Below are positions 31,292 to 42,000 of a stretch of 64,000 bases of DNA, in pieces. Numbering within the stretch: the stretch's first letter is position 1; each line of letters starts with the position of its first letter. Below the pieces are notes generated by a model. It saw only the letters and a program-made list of their open reading frames with translations, had not been told where the DNA came from and did no database searches. This stretch comes from Nothopassalora personata (Eukaryota > Ascomycota > Dothideomycetes > Mycosphaerellales > Mycosphaerellaceae): NCBI GenBank assembly GCA_033816765.1, contig CM066295.1, forward strand, positions 1,178,001-1,242,000, read 5' to 3'. A program made the position numbers and the translations under genes.

Positions 31292-33979
31292 ATGCCTCCC
31301 GCCGTTCAAGACTCGGAGGACGAGGACGAAATTCTCTTGGACGACGATCCGAGTCAATGTAGCACGTTCTCTCAGCTGGCCAACCATGCAGAATCGCTTC
31401 TGAAGGACTTCCCGCATGTCATGCCACAGCACGATGGAGCTGCGGACAAGCCGTCGAGGAGTACCTCTTCTTCAGGTCAGTGTCACCGTCTTGATTCCAT
31501 TGCGGGCGTGTTTGACGACATGGCAGACCTGCGAAGACAAGTCGCAGACGCCGAACGTGGGCTTCTCGCCACCAACTCAGGCCAGGCCTCGAAACATGCT
31601 TCAGCAAGGCCATCTTCAACGTCACCCGCCTTGCAACGCCACAAGCGCCGCAGCACGGCTGTACTTGCTTCAGATCCGGGCGGTAGTCCGGCGAAGAGCC
31701 TGAAGCGAGTGAAGACCTACGCCCAAAACCGCTCCTTCCTGGACGAAGATGATGCGAGACCTCGATCCCCAATCGGCTTACCTGGCGGCACAATTGGCAA
31801 CTACTTCGCCCACCACGAACCAAACGTCATGTTTCGAGATACTGGCACTACTAATGCCTTCAATGATTCAACCCAAGAGGAGTTAGTGCAGCAAGCTCGG
31901 AGTGGCAACAATGCACAAAACACGAATGTTATCCCACTTTCCAAGGCCCCGAACTCTGACGATAGCTCCTCTTTCCCATGGACCGCTTCCGCGGAGCCGA
32001 CACAGACAGAGAAGTCCCCGGCTGGAGCCAAAGACCAGGATGTTCAGGGAGAAGATGAAATCAGTGTTCAGAACGTCCCAAGTCTGGTCCGGAGACCAAC
32101 AATCGAACCACTGTCGCCCGTGGCAAAGAGACCAGCGTTTTTCCAGGGGACCACAAATGACCCATCTAACGCGCAAGAGGATTCGGCAACGCCTGCTGCC
32201 CAAGCACGCTCGCCACCCAAGTCTAGTCCGGTTGTGATCATTGACAGAAGGGACGCAGTACCGCAACTTCGCGAGGACACAGCCGCTAGCACTCAGAAAG
32301 CAAAGCGAGCTCGCAAGCGAAAGTCGCAGGAGGCAGCGGAAGAGCCGCCATCGGACGACAGGCTCAACTCAGACGACAGAGTGCTGAAGGAGCTAGGCCT
32401 GCACAAGGAGCAGTATCAGCCGAGGCTTAGCAGACGGAGGGCCACCCAGGTCGAAGAGCCGCTGGACAACTCGTTGACTGTCGAAAAGGCGATCAGGAAG
32501 CGAAGGAAGACCGAGAATGCTGCAGCAGAGCCACGGACTGCAACTCAGTCTCGTTCTCAGACACGCTCGCGAGATGGGCTTTATGAGTGCCCACTTGGCT
32601 GCAGTCTCAGGATGACGGAGGAAGCAGTCTTCCTTCATCTTGATCAATGTCCGACCAAGTTAAAGGCGTCACAGCCTAAGAAAGCCGCAGCTAAGGATGA
32701 ACGCGACACGAACGACGACCTCGGACCACAGAAAAAGGATGAAGAGGGCACGAAGCCGGCTGCGAAGCCGATTGCCATTGAACAAAGCCCAAAGCAGCCC
32801 TCTCAAGCTAGCAGCGTCCATGCAAGCCCTTCTTCGAACACACTAGGGTACCCCTCGTCCGAGAAGAAATCTGACGTTGGCCTGATGTTGCCACCTACGA
32901 TTCCCGCATCGGCATCGAAGCGAGCAAGACGAAGTAAGACGACCATCTTTGAGGATCATGTCGAGTTTGGTGGTAGTCAGAAGTCACCCACCTTGAGCCA
33001 ACAGCAAGCAAGTCGAAAGGTTGCTCTGAAAGAGCTGAAGAATGGATCCACTCAGAAGGCACGTCACAAGATCGTGCAAGACGATGATGGCGATGAAGAA
33101 GACGAGCTCGCCAAAGAAGAAGTGGAAGTCAAGCGGCCAGCGGAAAAGGAAGGCAGAGGTCGTTCAGCGACAGCATCAATTCAGAAGTCCGCCAAATCGA
33201 CTGAAAGAATACTCGAAGACTCTGATGCTGAGGATGCCGAAGATGAGATCGAGCGTGAGCAGCCGGTAGAGCCGAAAGCCCGTGGACGTTCGAAGATAGT
33301 GCTTGGAGACTCGGACGCTGAACACGATGATGATTCCGAAGCAGATGGGTCTCCGGTCAAGAAGAACCGTGGCCGACCATCGAAAGCCAAGCCTGCTGAG
33401 AAGATTCTTCAAGATTCTGATGTAGAGCACGCTGAACTCGAGAAAGAGCCTGTCGCAAAGAAAGGTCGTGGCAGACCAGCGAAGGCCAAGTCGCAGGAGA
33501 AAGAACCCGAAGACTCTGACGCTGAAGAAGAGGTGCTCACTGATGAGGACGAGGACGAGGACGATGCCCGACCCGAATTGCCACCCAAGAAGAAGCGGCC
33601 AGGTAAACCCTCAAAGGCGAAGGCTGGCGAAGGCGGAAAAGCCTCTGATGCCACCACGGAAGAGAACAGCAAGGTCGACATACCATCGAGCGATCTCTCA
33701 GCGGTCAACAAAGGCGACAGCAGCCCGACCAAGGCAGCACTCTCCCGAAAGGACTCGAACCAGCCACCGAAAGCTAAAGAGCTGCAGTCACCCAGGAGCA
33801 CACCTCCAGAGAAGCCTCATGCAAAGCCAGCTCCAGCGACGCATTCGCCCATCAACACCATCACCAAAGGCAATGGCAGTGGCAGTTTTCCCATCTACCG
33901 TGTCGGACTGAGCAAGACGAGGAAAATTCCTTCTCTGTTGAAGATTGTGGGCAAGCCGAGACCTGATACGCGTCGCTGA
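31292..33979 (+). CDS. AT-hook and UBZ4-like zinc-finger protein
   Basis: Single-exon, 895 residues, mostly disordered and rich in Ser, Lys, Glu and Asp. A zinc finger of C-x3-C-x11-H-x3-C form, CPLGCSLRMTEEAVFLHLDQC, lies near residues 432-452. It resembles the Rad18-type UBZ4 ubiquitin-binding finger. From about residue 640 to 780 an acidic/basic unit repeats: an EDSDAE-type acidic patch followed by AT-hook-like cores RGRSK, NRGRPSK, GRGRPAK and RPGKPSK. AT hooks bind the minor groove of AT-rich DNA. The extreme C-terminus (FPIYRVGLSKTRKIPSLLKI) is ordered-looking and probably a binding motif. Location is likely nuclear with a role in chromatin or DNA repair, but that is inference from the domains. 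Confidence 0.75.
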   Translation: MPPAVQDSEDEDEILLDDDPSQCSTFSQLANHAESLLKDFPHVMPQHDGAADKPSRSTSSSGQCHRLDSIAGVFDDMADLRRQVADAERGLLATNSGQASKHASARPSSTSPALQRHKRRSTAVLASDPGGSPAKSLKRVKTYAQNRSFLDEDDARPRSPIGLPGGTIGNYFAHHEPNVMFRDTGTTNAFNDSTQEELVQQARSGNNAQNTNVIPLSKAPNSDDSSSFPWTASAEPTQTEKSPAGAKDQDVQGEDEISVQNVPSLVRRPTIEPLSPVAKRPAFFQGTTNDPSNAQEDSATPAAQARSPPKSSPVVIIDRRDAVPQLREDTAASTQKAKRARKRKSQEAAEEPPSDDRLNSDDRVLKELGLHKEQYQPRLSRRRATQVEEPLDNSLTVEKAIRKRRKTENAAAEPRTATQSRSQTRSRDGLYECPLGCSLRMTEEAVFLHLDQCPTKLKASQPKKAAAKDERDTNDDLGPQKKDEEGTKPAAKPIAIEQSPKQPSQASSVHASPSSNTLGYPSSEKKSDVGLMLPPTIPASASKRARRSKTTIFEDHVEFGGSQKSPTLSQQQASRKVALKELKNGSTQKARHKIVQDDDGDEEDELAKEEVEVKRPAEKEGRGRSATASIQKSAKSTERILEDSDAEDAEDEIEREQPVEPKARGRSKIVLGDSDAEHDDDSEADGSPVKKNRGRPSKAKPAEKILQDSDVEHAELEKEPVAKKGRGRPAKAKSQEKEPEDSDAEEEVLTDEDEDEDDARPELPPKKKRPGKPSKAKAGEGGKASDATTEENSKVDIPSSDLSAVNKGDSSPTKAALSRKDSNQPPKAKELQSPRSTPPEKPHAKPAPATHSPINTITKGNGSGSFPIYRVGLSKTRKIPSLLKIVGKPRPDTRR

Positions 33980-34369
33980 GAGAGAGACATGGCAAGGTCG
34001 AGAGCGAGCGATGTCTTGGAAGCACAGCTGTATTCGTACTACCGCGCATTATGATACCCGACGACGAACGTCGATCGCTCCGATGACCATGAGAGCAGAA
34101 GGCCGCGACAGTGAAGTCTGGCTTTATGTATATATCACTCGATATTCTCTAAACCTGTATATGTTGTCACATCGCCAATGCTCTCAATGCTCAAGCACAC
34201 CACACGACCTTCTCTCTCACTGTTGGACCAAGATCAGTAGGTTGTGCGAGCAGCCACCAGCCCCAATGCCGAAAGAAACCCTCGCCCAGAAAAACACCCA
34301 CAATGCAAATGCCACGTGCCAAAAAGGGCAACCTCCATGTACCCATGTTGAATGCTCCCCTCCACCATT
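33980..34369. other. Convergent 3' regions
   Basis: About 390 bp between the stops of the AT-hook gene (plus) and the GDE1-type gene (minus). Expected to hold both polyadenylation regions; nothing else supported. Confidence 0.5.
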
Positions 34370-37300
34370 CTACACCTTCAACTTCTCGAGGTCCTCCCTG
34401 ATCTCTTTGACCTTACCATCGGTGACAGCTCCCACCGGACTCGCCCCCAGCAACTTCTGCTCAGGCCCATTCCTCTCCGCATCAGCATCCGTCAACCCCT
34501 TCCTGACTCTCGCCACACTATCCACAATAACCGCATCGATCCCCGCCTGGGCTTGCAAATTACTATTGCGTGGGTCGTTGTTCAATGTGCCATAGGACAC
34601 ACAGACGAGGCCGGAAGACTGAACCACGTTGATCAACCTCGGGCACAGAACGAACGGTTCCGCCGCTGATACGATCCCCAGCAGACTCCAGCGCGAGGCG
34701 AAGCGGATCGCTTCTTGGAGACTTCCAGCTCGGATGTCTCCTACGGGAGAAACGCCCGCGTCTGTAAGGAATAGGACGGGGATGGAAGGTTGCTTGAACG
34801 TCAATAGCAGACAGATATCCGGATGGAAAGAGCTGAAGACGATATTCCTCTTCTTCCTCAAATTGTAGACCAGTTGCAGGACCGTGTCGACAAAAGTATT
34901 CAACTCCACGGCGTATGTATCCATTTCCTCTTGGACGGTTTCGAATAGCATCGGATACTTCATCTCAATATTGAAGCCGACATCTTCCGGGATCGTCTTG
35001 AACATTTCCTCGAGGGTGGTGAAAGGTTGCTGGATGAACTCGCCGCGCATGTTGCCTTTGTAGCCCTTTGTCTTGAAGTCGCGTGTATTCTTCATGCGTT
35101 CGCTGCCGCGGGAGTCCAAGGGTGCGCCGACTGAGTAGGATCGTTGGATGCGGCCGGGAGGTTCGCGGTTGTCTCTGCTACGGGACTTGCCGTTGGCCTC
35201 GGCGGGAGACGAGGGTCGTGTGGGCTTTGGAGTATCGCTGAGGGCAAGGAATTGCTCAAGGGTTAGGGTGTGAACGGGGACGTCCGCGCCTGTTTCGCTG
35301 ACGAGGAAGTCGTGATAGATGACCGGTACATGGTCTTTCGTCATCTGGACATCGAACTCGACGTACGAAGCGCCCAGGTTAGCTGCGGTAATGAAGGACT
35401 GAATCGTGTTCTCGCCAAGCTGTAAAGATGTCTTGGTGGCCATGTTCTTGCCCAGACCACGGTGGCCGATGACTTTGGTGGAAGACTTCGTCCAGTACGT
35501 CTTCTGCTCATCAATACTGATGTTGGGATGCTTGAATGGTGTAATGATGAGGAAATTGAAGTTGATGGATCCAATGACATCGAAGTCCGGACCAGCCAGT
35601 AGAGGAACGCTCATGTCAGTCTGCAGCGTCGATCGTTTGTTGCCAACACCAGGCTTGATGCTCGAAAGCAAGGCCACGGCACGGGCAATGCGCTTGTCAG
35701 TGGCGCCGGAGTAGGTCGGAACAAGGTCGAAGAGCAACTTGACCTTTGACGGATCTTTGGTCATGAACGTGATGGGCGAAGTGCTGATGTCCTCTTGGAT
35801 GGGCAAGTCTATCACGGTAGGCTCCCCACTCGCTCCTTGAGCGGTAACCACCAACGACAGCGCAGTGTCCAGTTGTGTCGCATGCGCATCGTTGATCGCA
35901 ATATTCTCCAGGTTGATAGGCTGCAGATCTTTGTGCTCGTCCAAAGTACCGAGACTGACGAGCACCATCGTCTCTTCTGTCAAGTAACGATGGCCGAATG
36001 ACTTCACTGGTTCTGGCACGCGTGCTTTCAACTCCTCCTTGGGCACTCCATGCGACCGACGGTCCTCCAAGGACGAAGCAGCTGGGGGAGAAGATGATAA
36101 CTTCGCCTGCGCAGCCAGTTCCGGACTCGGGTGCAGGCTAGGCGGCGGCGTGAGTGATCCAATGTACTTCGCAAGCGCAATATGTCCCCGCAGTGCAGCA
36201 TGTTCTTGCGGTGTCCAAAGTGAAGAATCGAGCTTGTTGACTTGCGCACCAGCATCGACCAGGAGTTTTGCAATCGACAAGTGGCCATTAACCGATGCGA
36301 TGAACAAGGGAGTCCATCCGTACTCCTTCTCGGCGATCTCCAAGTTGATTCGATTGTCGCTCGAGTTGGCTGCCAGTAGTGCTCTAGCACACTCTTCGTG
36401 TCCGAACCTAGCCGCAACGTGCAGTGCCGTTTCACCCAGATCATCGCGGAAGTTTACATCCACTCCAGCATCGACCAGAAGACCAACAATCTTGTGAAAG
36501 TTCGACTTTGTCGCCAGCTCCAAAGACATACCACTCTTCTCGACATGCTTACTCGTCAGACGATGGTCTGTGAACTTGTGCCAGTCATCGACCATCAACA
36601 GCGCTTTCGACGTACGATAGTGACCAGCAATGACAGCCAAATGGAGTGGTGCAAATCCATCCACATCCTGCCAACGAGGTGCATCGATGCCCTCAGAGAC
36701 ATCAAAAAGATTCCACTGCTGGAGGTGCTTCATGACCATCTGACTGGCAAACACCAGGCCGTACTGCGCCGCATAGTGCAGTGGCATGCGACCATAAACA
36801 TCTTTGCTGAGCGCAGAGTGATGATGTTCTTCCTTCAGGTGGTCCAGGACGAAGGCGAGTAAGCGTTCCACTTCCACATCCCTACTGAGGTCGTTGTCCG
36901 GATCTCGCTCTTCAACCTTGAATGCGCCGGGTGCTCGTACTGGCGGCTGTGCGGCATTGATGAATGCCGTAGCTTTCGAGATCTCTGGAACTCCTCCTGC
37001 GTCTTTCGAAGCGCGAGCACGTCCAATCGATATGATCAGCTTGTGCAGGCAGTTTCGCTTGTTCAAGTCATTGTCTGGATCAATGCTTGGGACCTCGCGC
37101 AGAATCGCCTCGATGCTCTTGAACGCCTTGAACGCAATGGCTCGCTGGAGGAGATCCAAGAGCAGAGCCTTCTGTGCAGTAGTCTCCGGTGCGTTCTTCG
37201 ACACCAACAAGAACAGCCGTGTAGTATCCTCCTCCTTGACCGCAGACTCCATCGCCTCCAACGCAGCGGTCGGGATCTTCAGCGTCGTCCTCGATCCCAT

Positions 37301-37980
37301 TCGATGTATCGATCCGCTCGAACTGCCCGAATGCACGGAGCTGGCATCATCAACGACTTTCACCTCGCCCAGCTGCGAGAGCCAGTCATTTATCGCCCGC
37401 ATATCGAGGGTCAACTTATTGTTCGTCGCAAACGCCTTCGGGTCCACCTTGGTCGCCAGATAGCGACTCTGCGTCGTCGAGCTCGGAATCTTCTTGTCCA
37501 GCTTCTTCGTGATCTTGACAAAGCCCCGTCTGTTCACCTCGCCATACCACTGCAAGTTCCTGTACTGTCCCCTCAACTCGAGCAGAGCACCCATCAAATC
37601 GTCCATATCATCGCGGTCCATGCCGTCCTTGAGCTTGGAGGCCATGCCATATCGCTCGAAGAGGAGGCGCAGGCGACGGGAGAACTCGGCATACTTGCGG
37701 TTGTAGAAGGTGTCAATGTTTTCGAGCTGGCGATCAAGAGTGTAGAAGAACTCTGTGGGATTTCGTTAGGTTACCGAATGTGCCCACCGAGCTCGCTCAC
37801 CGTGTCTTGAGAGCATGATGAAGATGATCAAATCGTACCGGCCACGTCTGGCTCCTCCACGCCGTGCGTTTCCGACTCCTTCCTTGCGGCTTTGATGAGC
37901 TTTTTCAGCGCCTTGTAGTCGATGTACTGCGATGCCCATTCGGGGACTTGGTTGCGGGGGAGATTCTGTCCAAACTTCAT
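34370..37980 (-). CDS. GDE1: SPX-ankyrin-GDPD protein (glycerophosphocholine phosphodiesterase type)
   Basis: Two exons, 37980-37839 and 37752-34370, with an 86-nt intron (GTACGA...CCACAG), give 1174 residues. The N-terminal SPX domain (MKFGQNLPRNQVPEWASQYI, then YKALKKLIKAA) senses inositol pyrophosphates. Ankyrin repeats cover about residues 360-560 (GRMPLHYAAQYG, DGFAPLHLAVIAGHYRTSKA, LGETALHVAARFGHEECARA, GWTPLFIASVNGHLSIAKLL). A C-terminal GDPD domain from about residue 805 retains HRGLGKN, GASYVEFDVQMTKD and VPVIYHDF, the catalytic His and metal-binding acids. This separates it from Pho81-like relatives, where the GDPD is degenerate. It cleaves glycerophosphodiesters to glycerol-3-phosphate and an alcohol, releasing phosphate and choline, and is likely cytosolic. 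The 5' leader holds a GCT/AGC triplet tract at 38131-38151. Confidence 0.92.
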
Positions 37981-39025
37981 CGTTTGGTGATTGACGGTGG
38001 GAGCGGCAGCCTGCTCCTCGCGGGTTGGGTGTGGTTGTGGCCGTAGTGCGAGACAATGGCTGTGAAAGGAGAAGCAATATACAAGCGAGGAGATATGGTG
38101 GCACACGACGACACACCTCTGCCGCCGAGTCGCAGCAGCAGCAGCAGCAGCGGCGCCGATCTCGAGAAGCTGACTCGACTCGTGCGAGCGCCGCGCACTG
38201 CTAGATGGTGATTGCGAGCAGCGTCTGCTCAGGGTCAGCTCCTTTTGAGAGCTCGGGGTCAACAATAACAACGGAGGACGGTAGTCAACGAGCGGAGGCA
38301 GAGCAGCGGGCGGGCGTGACCAGCTCATCCGCGCGAAATATCACCGGCCACGCGCTGACGGTGGAGTCTGATGCAGTGCCGTTGGACTCATCATGGCCGC
38401 CAATGCTGCCAAACAATTATATGGAGCGCTGGGGGGGGGGAAAGTGAAGGCGTGAACGTCGCTCGTGCTAACCCAGCGGAACGCCTTCTGATTGAAAGCT
38501 CTTCCCGGCCGGACCAGGGACCATTGTTGCCGATGCTGGGGTCGAGGTTGTACCGTATGTACCACACATGCCGAGCCATGGGCCATGGTACTCTCTAGGT
38601 CCAAACGACATAGAGACAGACAGCGACGGGAAACATGACTTCTGGCATGCACTTCTGCGACCACTTTTGGGTACTGCACACGCCGTGCTCCATCTTACAG
38701 CCTTCGTCTTTTGACACCTCGCTTGACTTTACTCTTGCGTCACGCTCCCTGCTAGCTCTCCCGCTTCTAAGAACAACCACACGAGGCACGTGGACAGGTG
38801 CACGACCGTGTGCAGTGCGCTGTCCTTGAGATTGCATACATGACCAAAAGCAGCAATCACTGAGACAGTATACAATTCTCCTCTCACTCCATGCCATGTG
38901 GGTATCGATGCTATTACTACAAGCTCAACTTTCAAGCTCCAAACAGTGCTCCAACATACAACACTTCACCACTTCTACAGTCCGAACCCGATCCACAACC
39001 CCTCCCCTTTCGTGACCTCACCATC
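37981..39025. other. GDE1 promoter and TAO3 3' region
   Basis: About 1 kb with no supported gene. It contains an (AGC)n tract at 38131-38151 (~150 bp upstream of the GDE1 start) and a run of ten G at 38431-38440. Confidence 0.5.
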
Positions 39026-42000
39026 CTAAGGCTCGGCACTAAAAGGTCCAACCTCTTTCATGAACCCCACGGGCATCTTCGGTACCTGTGGGCTCTTACT
39101 ACTCGCCGCCTGCGCTCTCATCGCGTCCCTTGCCTCCTTGTTCCCGCTACTACTCGTGAGCCTCCTGAGCCCTGTCTTCAGAGCCTTGAACCCACCACTG
39201 GGCTTGACAGTATACGCCAAAGGGAACGTCGAGCTCTCGTTCGTCTGCGTTCGACTGAGGGTGCCCTCGTCATCACCATCGGAGAATGGAGCGTCTTCGT
39301 CGCCTGCCTCGTCGCCGGACATCATGTCGTTCTGGAGCCGGGAGGGATGTCGCATGGACATCCCAGGCGAGGTGATGGACCGATTGTGCATGCCTGGACG
39401 TGTCGGTGGAGGACCTGCTGACTGAGCAGCGAATGCCCCGGGGTTCATGGTTTGCTGTTGTGGTTGGTAGCCGCGCTCGGCGAAGCCAGTCTGAAAGGAT
39501 GTTATGCTTGCGTTCCGTTTGAGCGAACGATGCAGGATGGGTAAGGCTTGCTGGTCGTATAGATGCTCTCGTTCGTCCACACCGGAGGGATAGCGGGGTG
39601 TGCCACTGCCGATGGTCATCGCAGGAGGCGACTCTGCTGGGTCATCGAAGAAGTCGTCGAGCGTGTCAAGCTTCTCTGCCAGCTCGCCGATACTGGCATC
39701 TGCAACTCTAGTGTCATCGGACAGCATTGTGGCAGTACGTTCACTGAAGTACGAGTCCTGATAGTCATCCTCGTGGAACTCAATCTCTGGCGTGCTCGTT
39801 GTCGTCTCTTGCGGTTCGTTGATGCCAGCGCATGCCAGCGTGTAGAAGACTGCATGCACGTTTGACCTCGTTTGTGCCGAGTGCAGAGCAGGCATCGGTA
39901 TTGACCATCCAGACTCTTCGGGAATACCGTACAAGCTCCTCGTCGTGTCATACTCCTTGCGAGTAGCGCGACTAGAATGCGACCCGGCCATGCTCATTCG
40001 TAAATGCTTGTTGTCGAGTGGAGTGCCAGTCATGTCAATCACGTTATCAAGCACCTCTAGGGCTTGTTGGCAATGCTTCGTCTGCAGAAGACGTAAAAGA
40101 GGCGAGATCAGGTCCGGGCCTTGGCTCGCAAATTCTGCCTTGCGCATGTCAATGTCAGGTATCATGACACAGAGGATCTGCATGGTCTTCACCTTGACCC
40201 AGGGCAGCTCGTTGTTGACCATGCCAAGCAGGAAGACCAGGCTCTGGAATTCCAGCGCCGGGAAGAAAGTGGTTCGGACGGCGATGATACATTGCGCCAG
40301 GAAGTCCTTCTCGGATCGGAATCGTCCCTGCGTGAGGCCCTGCAGCACTCTCGAGAGCGCGACCAAGCCTTGACTCTCAGCCGCAAACGATAGCGCCTCT
40401 GCAGACTCCAGACATAACGGATCACCGTCATCGTCAAAGTTATGCAGATACCGAGGCAAATTGGCAAGCACTGTGAACAGTAGCCGGTCATCACTTCCGA
40501 CTAGATCGCTCGAAGGCAGTTTGACAAGTCTCTCCAGTATGGACAGGGAGCGGTCCATCGACTTGCTTGACCTAACGCCCTTGTAGATCAAGGCAGTAAC
40601 GCCGTGGAAGCCACCCTCCCACTTGGCTGGCTGCGCCTCTCTGACGATTTTGAGTACTGCGGGATCACTCAGATCCATCTTGGTGAGCAGTGAGGTCAAC
40701 ATACTCAGCCCTTCTTGAAACTCTCGTTCAAAGATTGTCTCAAGGCAGGCGCACGTTGTCCAGAACAGCTGAGGGTATTGCAGGAGATTCAAAGGCTCCA
40801 GGGCACCGATGATGCTTCGCAGTGTTGTTAAGATCTCAAGTGAAAAGATCAGGTAGTCGTGGTTCTCGTCGTCGGCGATGGTATTCGACAGTCTCGCGAG
40901 CATATCTGCCAACATCTTGGTGTCCAGCGTGGTTGAGACGCATCGGAACACTTGGAAGCTACGACATGCGACGTGCCTAACAGCACATGAAGTAGCCCAC
41001 TCCATCGTGACCTTGCCCCACTCCTCCTTGATGTTAGGGTAAGTGACCGAGAAGATGCGCACGACTTCATCGACGACGTACGCCATTGACTCAGAGACGG
41101 CGCGGCTATCCTTTCCACCACAGCGACCTTGACTGTCCGTGTATCCCCACGCAATTTTCGGATCGTGGCGACGCACTGACTCGATGAAATCCTCAATTGA
41201 CTTCTTGTCAGGCTCAGTGCTGCCAGGATCTATCTTGGAGATGACCAGCTCATGTATGAGATGCACCAACATTTCTCGCGCCTGGTCTTGCACAACGTGA
41301 ACGTACTGGTCCCACTGCACAAGTATGATTTGCAGCAGCACCGGTACCTTGTCAGCAGGGAGCTGGAACGGCGACACCACCAAGTCCACAAGCAAGATCA
41401 TGCTCAATTGGCCGAGGGACAGTCCATTCTGTTTCGCGCCGCTGGGCAGCACATTTTTCAGGTCTGCAATGTATGGAAGACCCACAGTGTCTGCTGGTGC
41501 TGGAGCAGGTTGGCGACGTTCAGCGACCATGGTCTTCGGGCATATGTGCATAAGTAAGTACTCGACCACTCGTGCTCCAGCTGGAGTCTTCGATAAGAAC
41601 ACCACGATCTGCTTCGCGAAGATCACGAAGTTCTGCTCTTTCTTTTCCAGGCAGATCGTGATGATAAAATCGAGGACTAGCTGCACGTTGCCGGCGTAAG
41701 GTCCGGTCGCAAGAGCCTGCCACAGAGCCTGGATCTCATTGTGAAGAGTGGTCGGGCTCCTGACTGTGATCTCGAAGAGGTTGACTAAGAGCATATACGA
41801 GCTCGCCGTGGGACCGCCATTTGGATCTAGCTGAAGCTCGATGGCTTGAATCCAGGGCAACATTCCAGAGACCATGTTACGCTGATGATCCGGCTGCAGT
41901 TCGTTGAAGTATGCCGAGAACTCCGAGAAGACATGGAAGGCCAGCTCTGGATGCTGGCTGGCCAGTCTCCGCGATATCTCGAACTGTGCAAGCTTATACA

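Noticed and set aside
38431..38440. Run of ten G upstream of GDE1
   Set aside because: Too short and isolated to call a G-quadruplex; noted only as part of the intergenic region.
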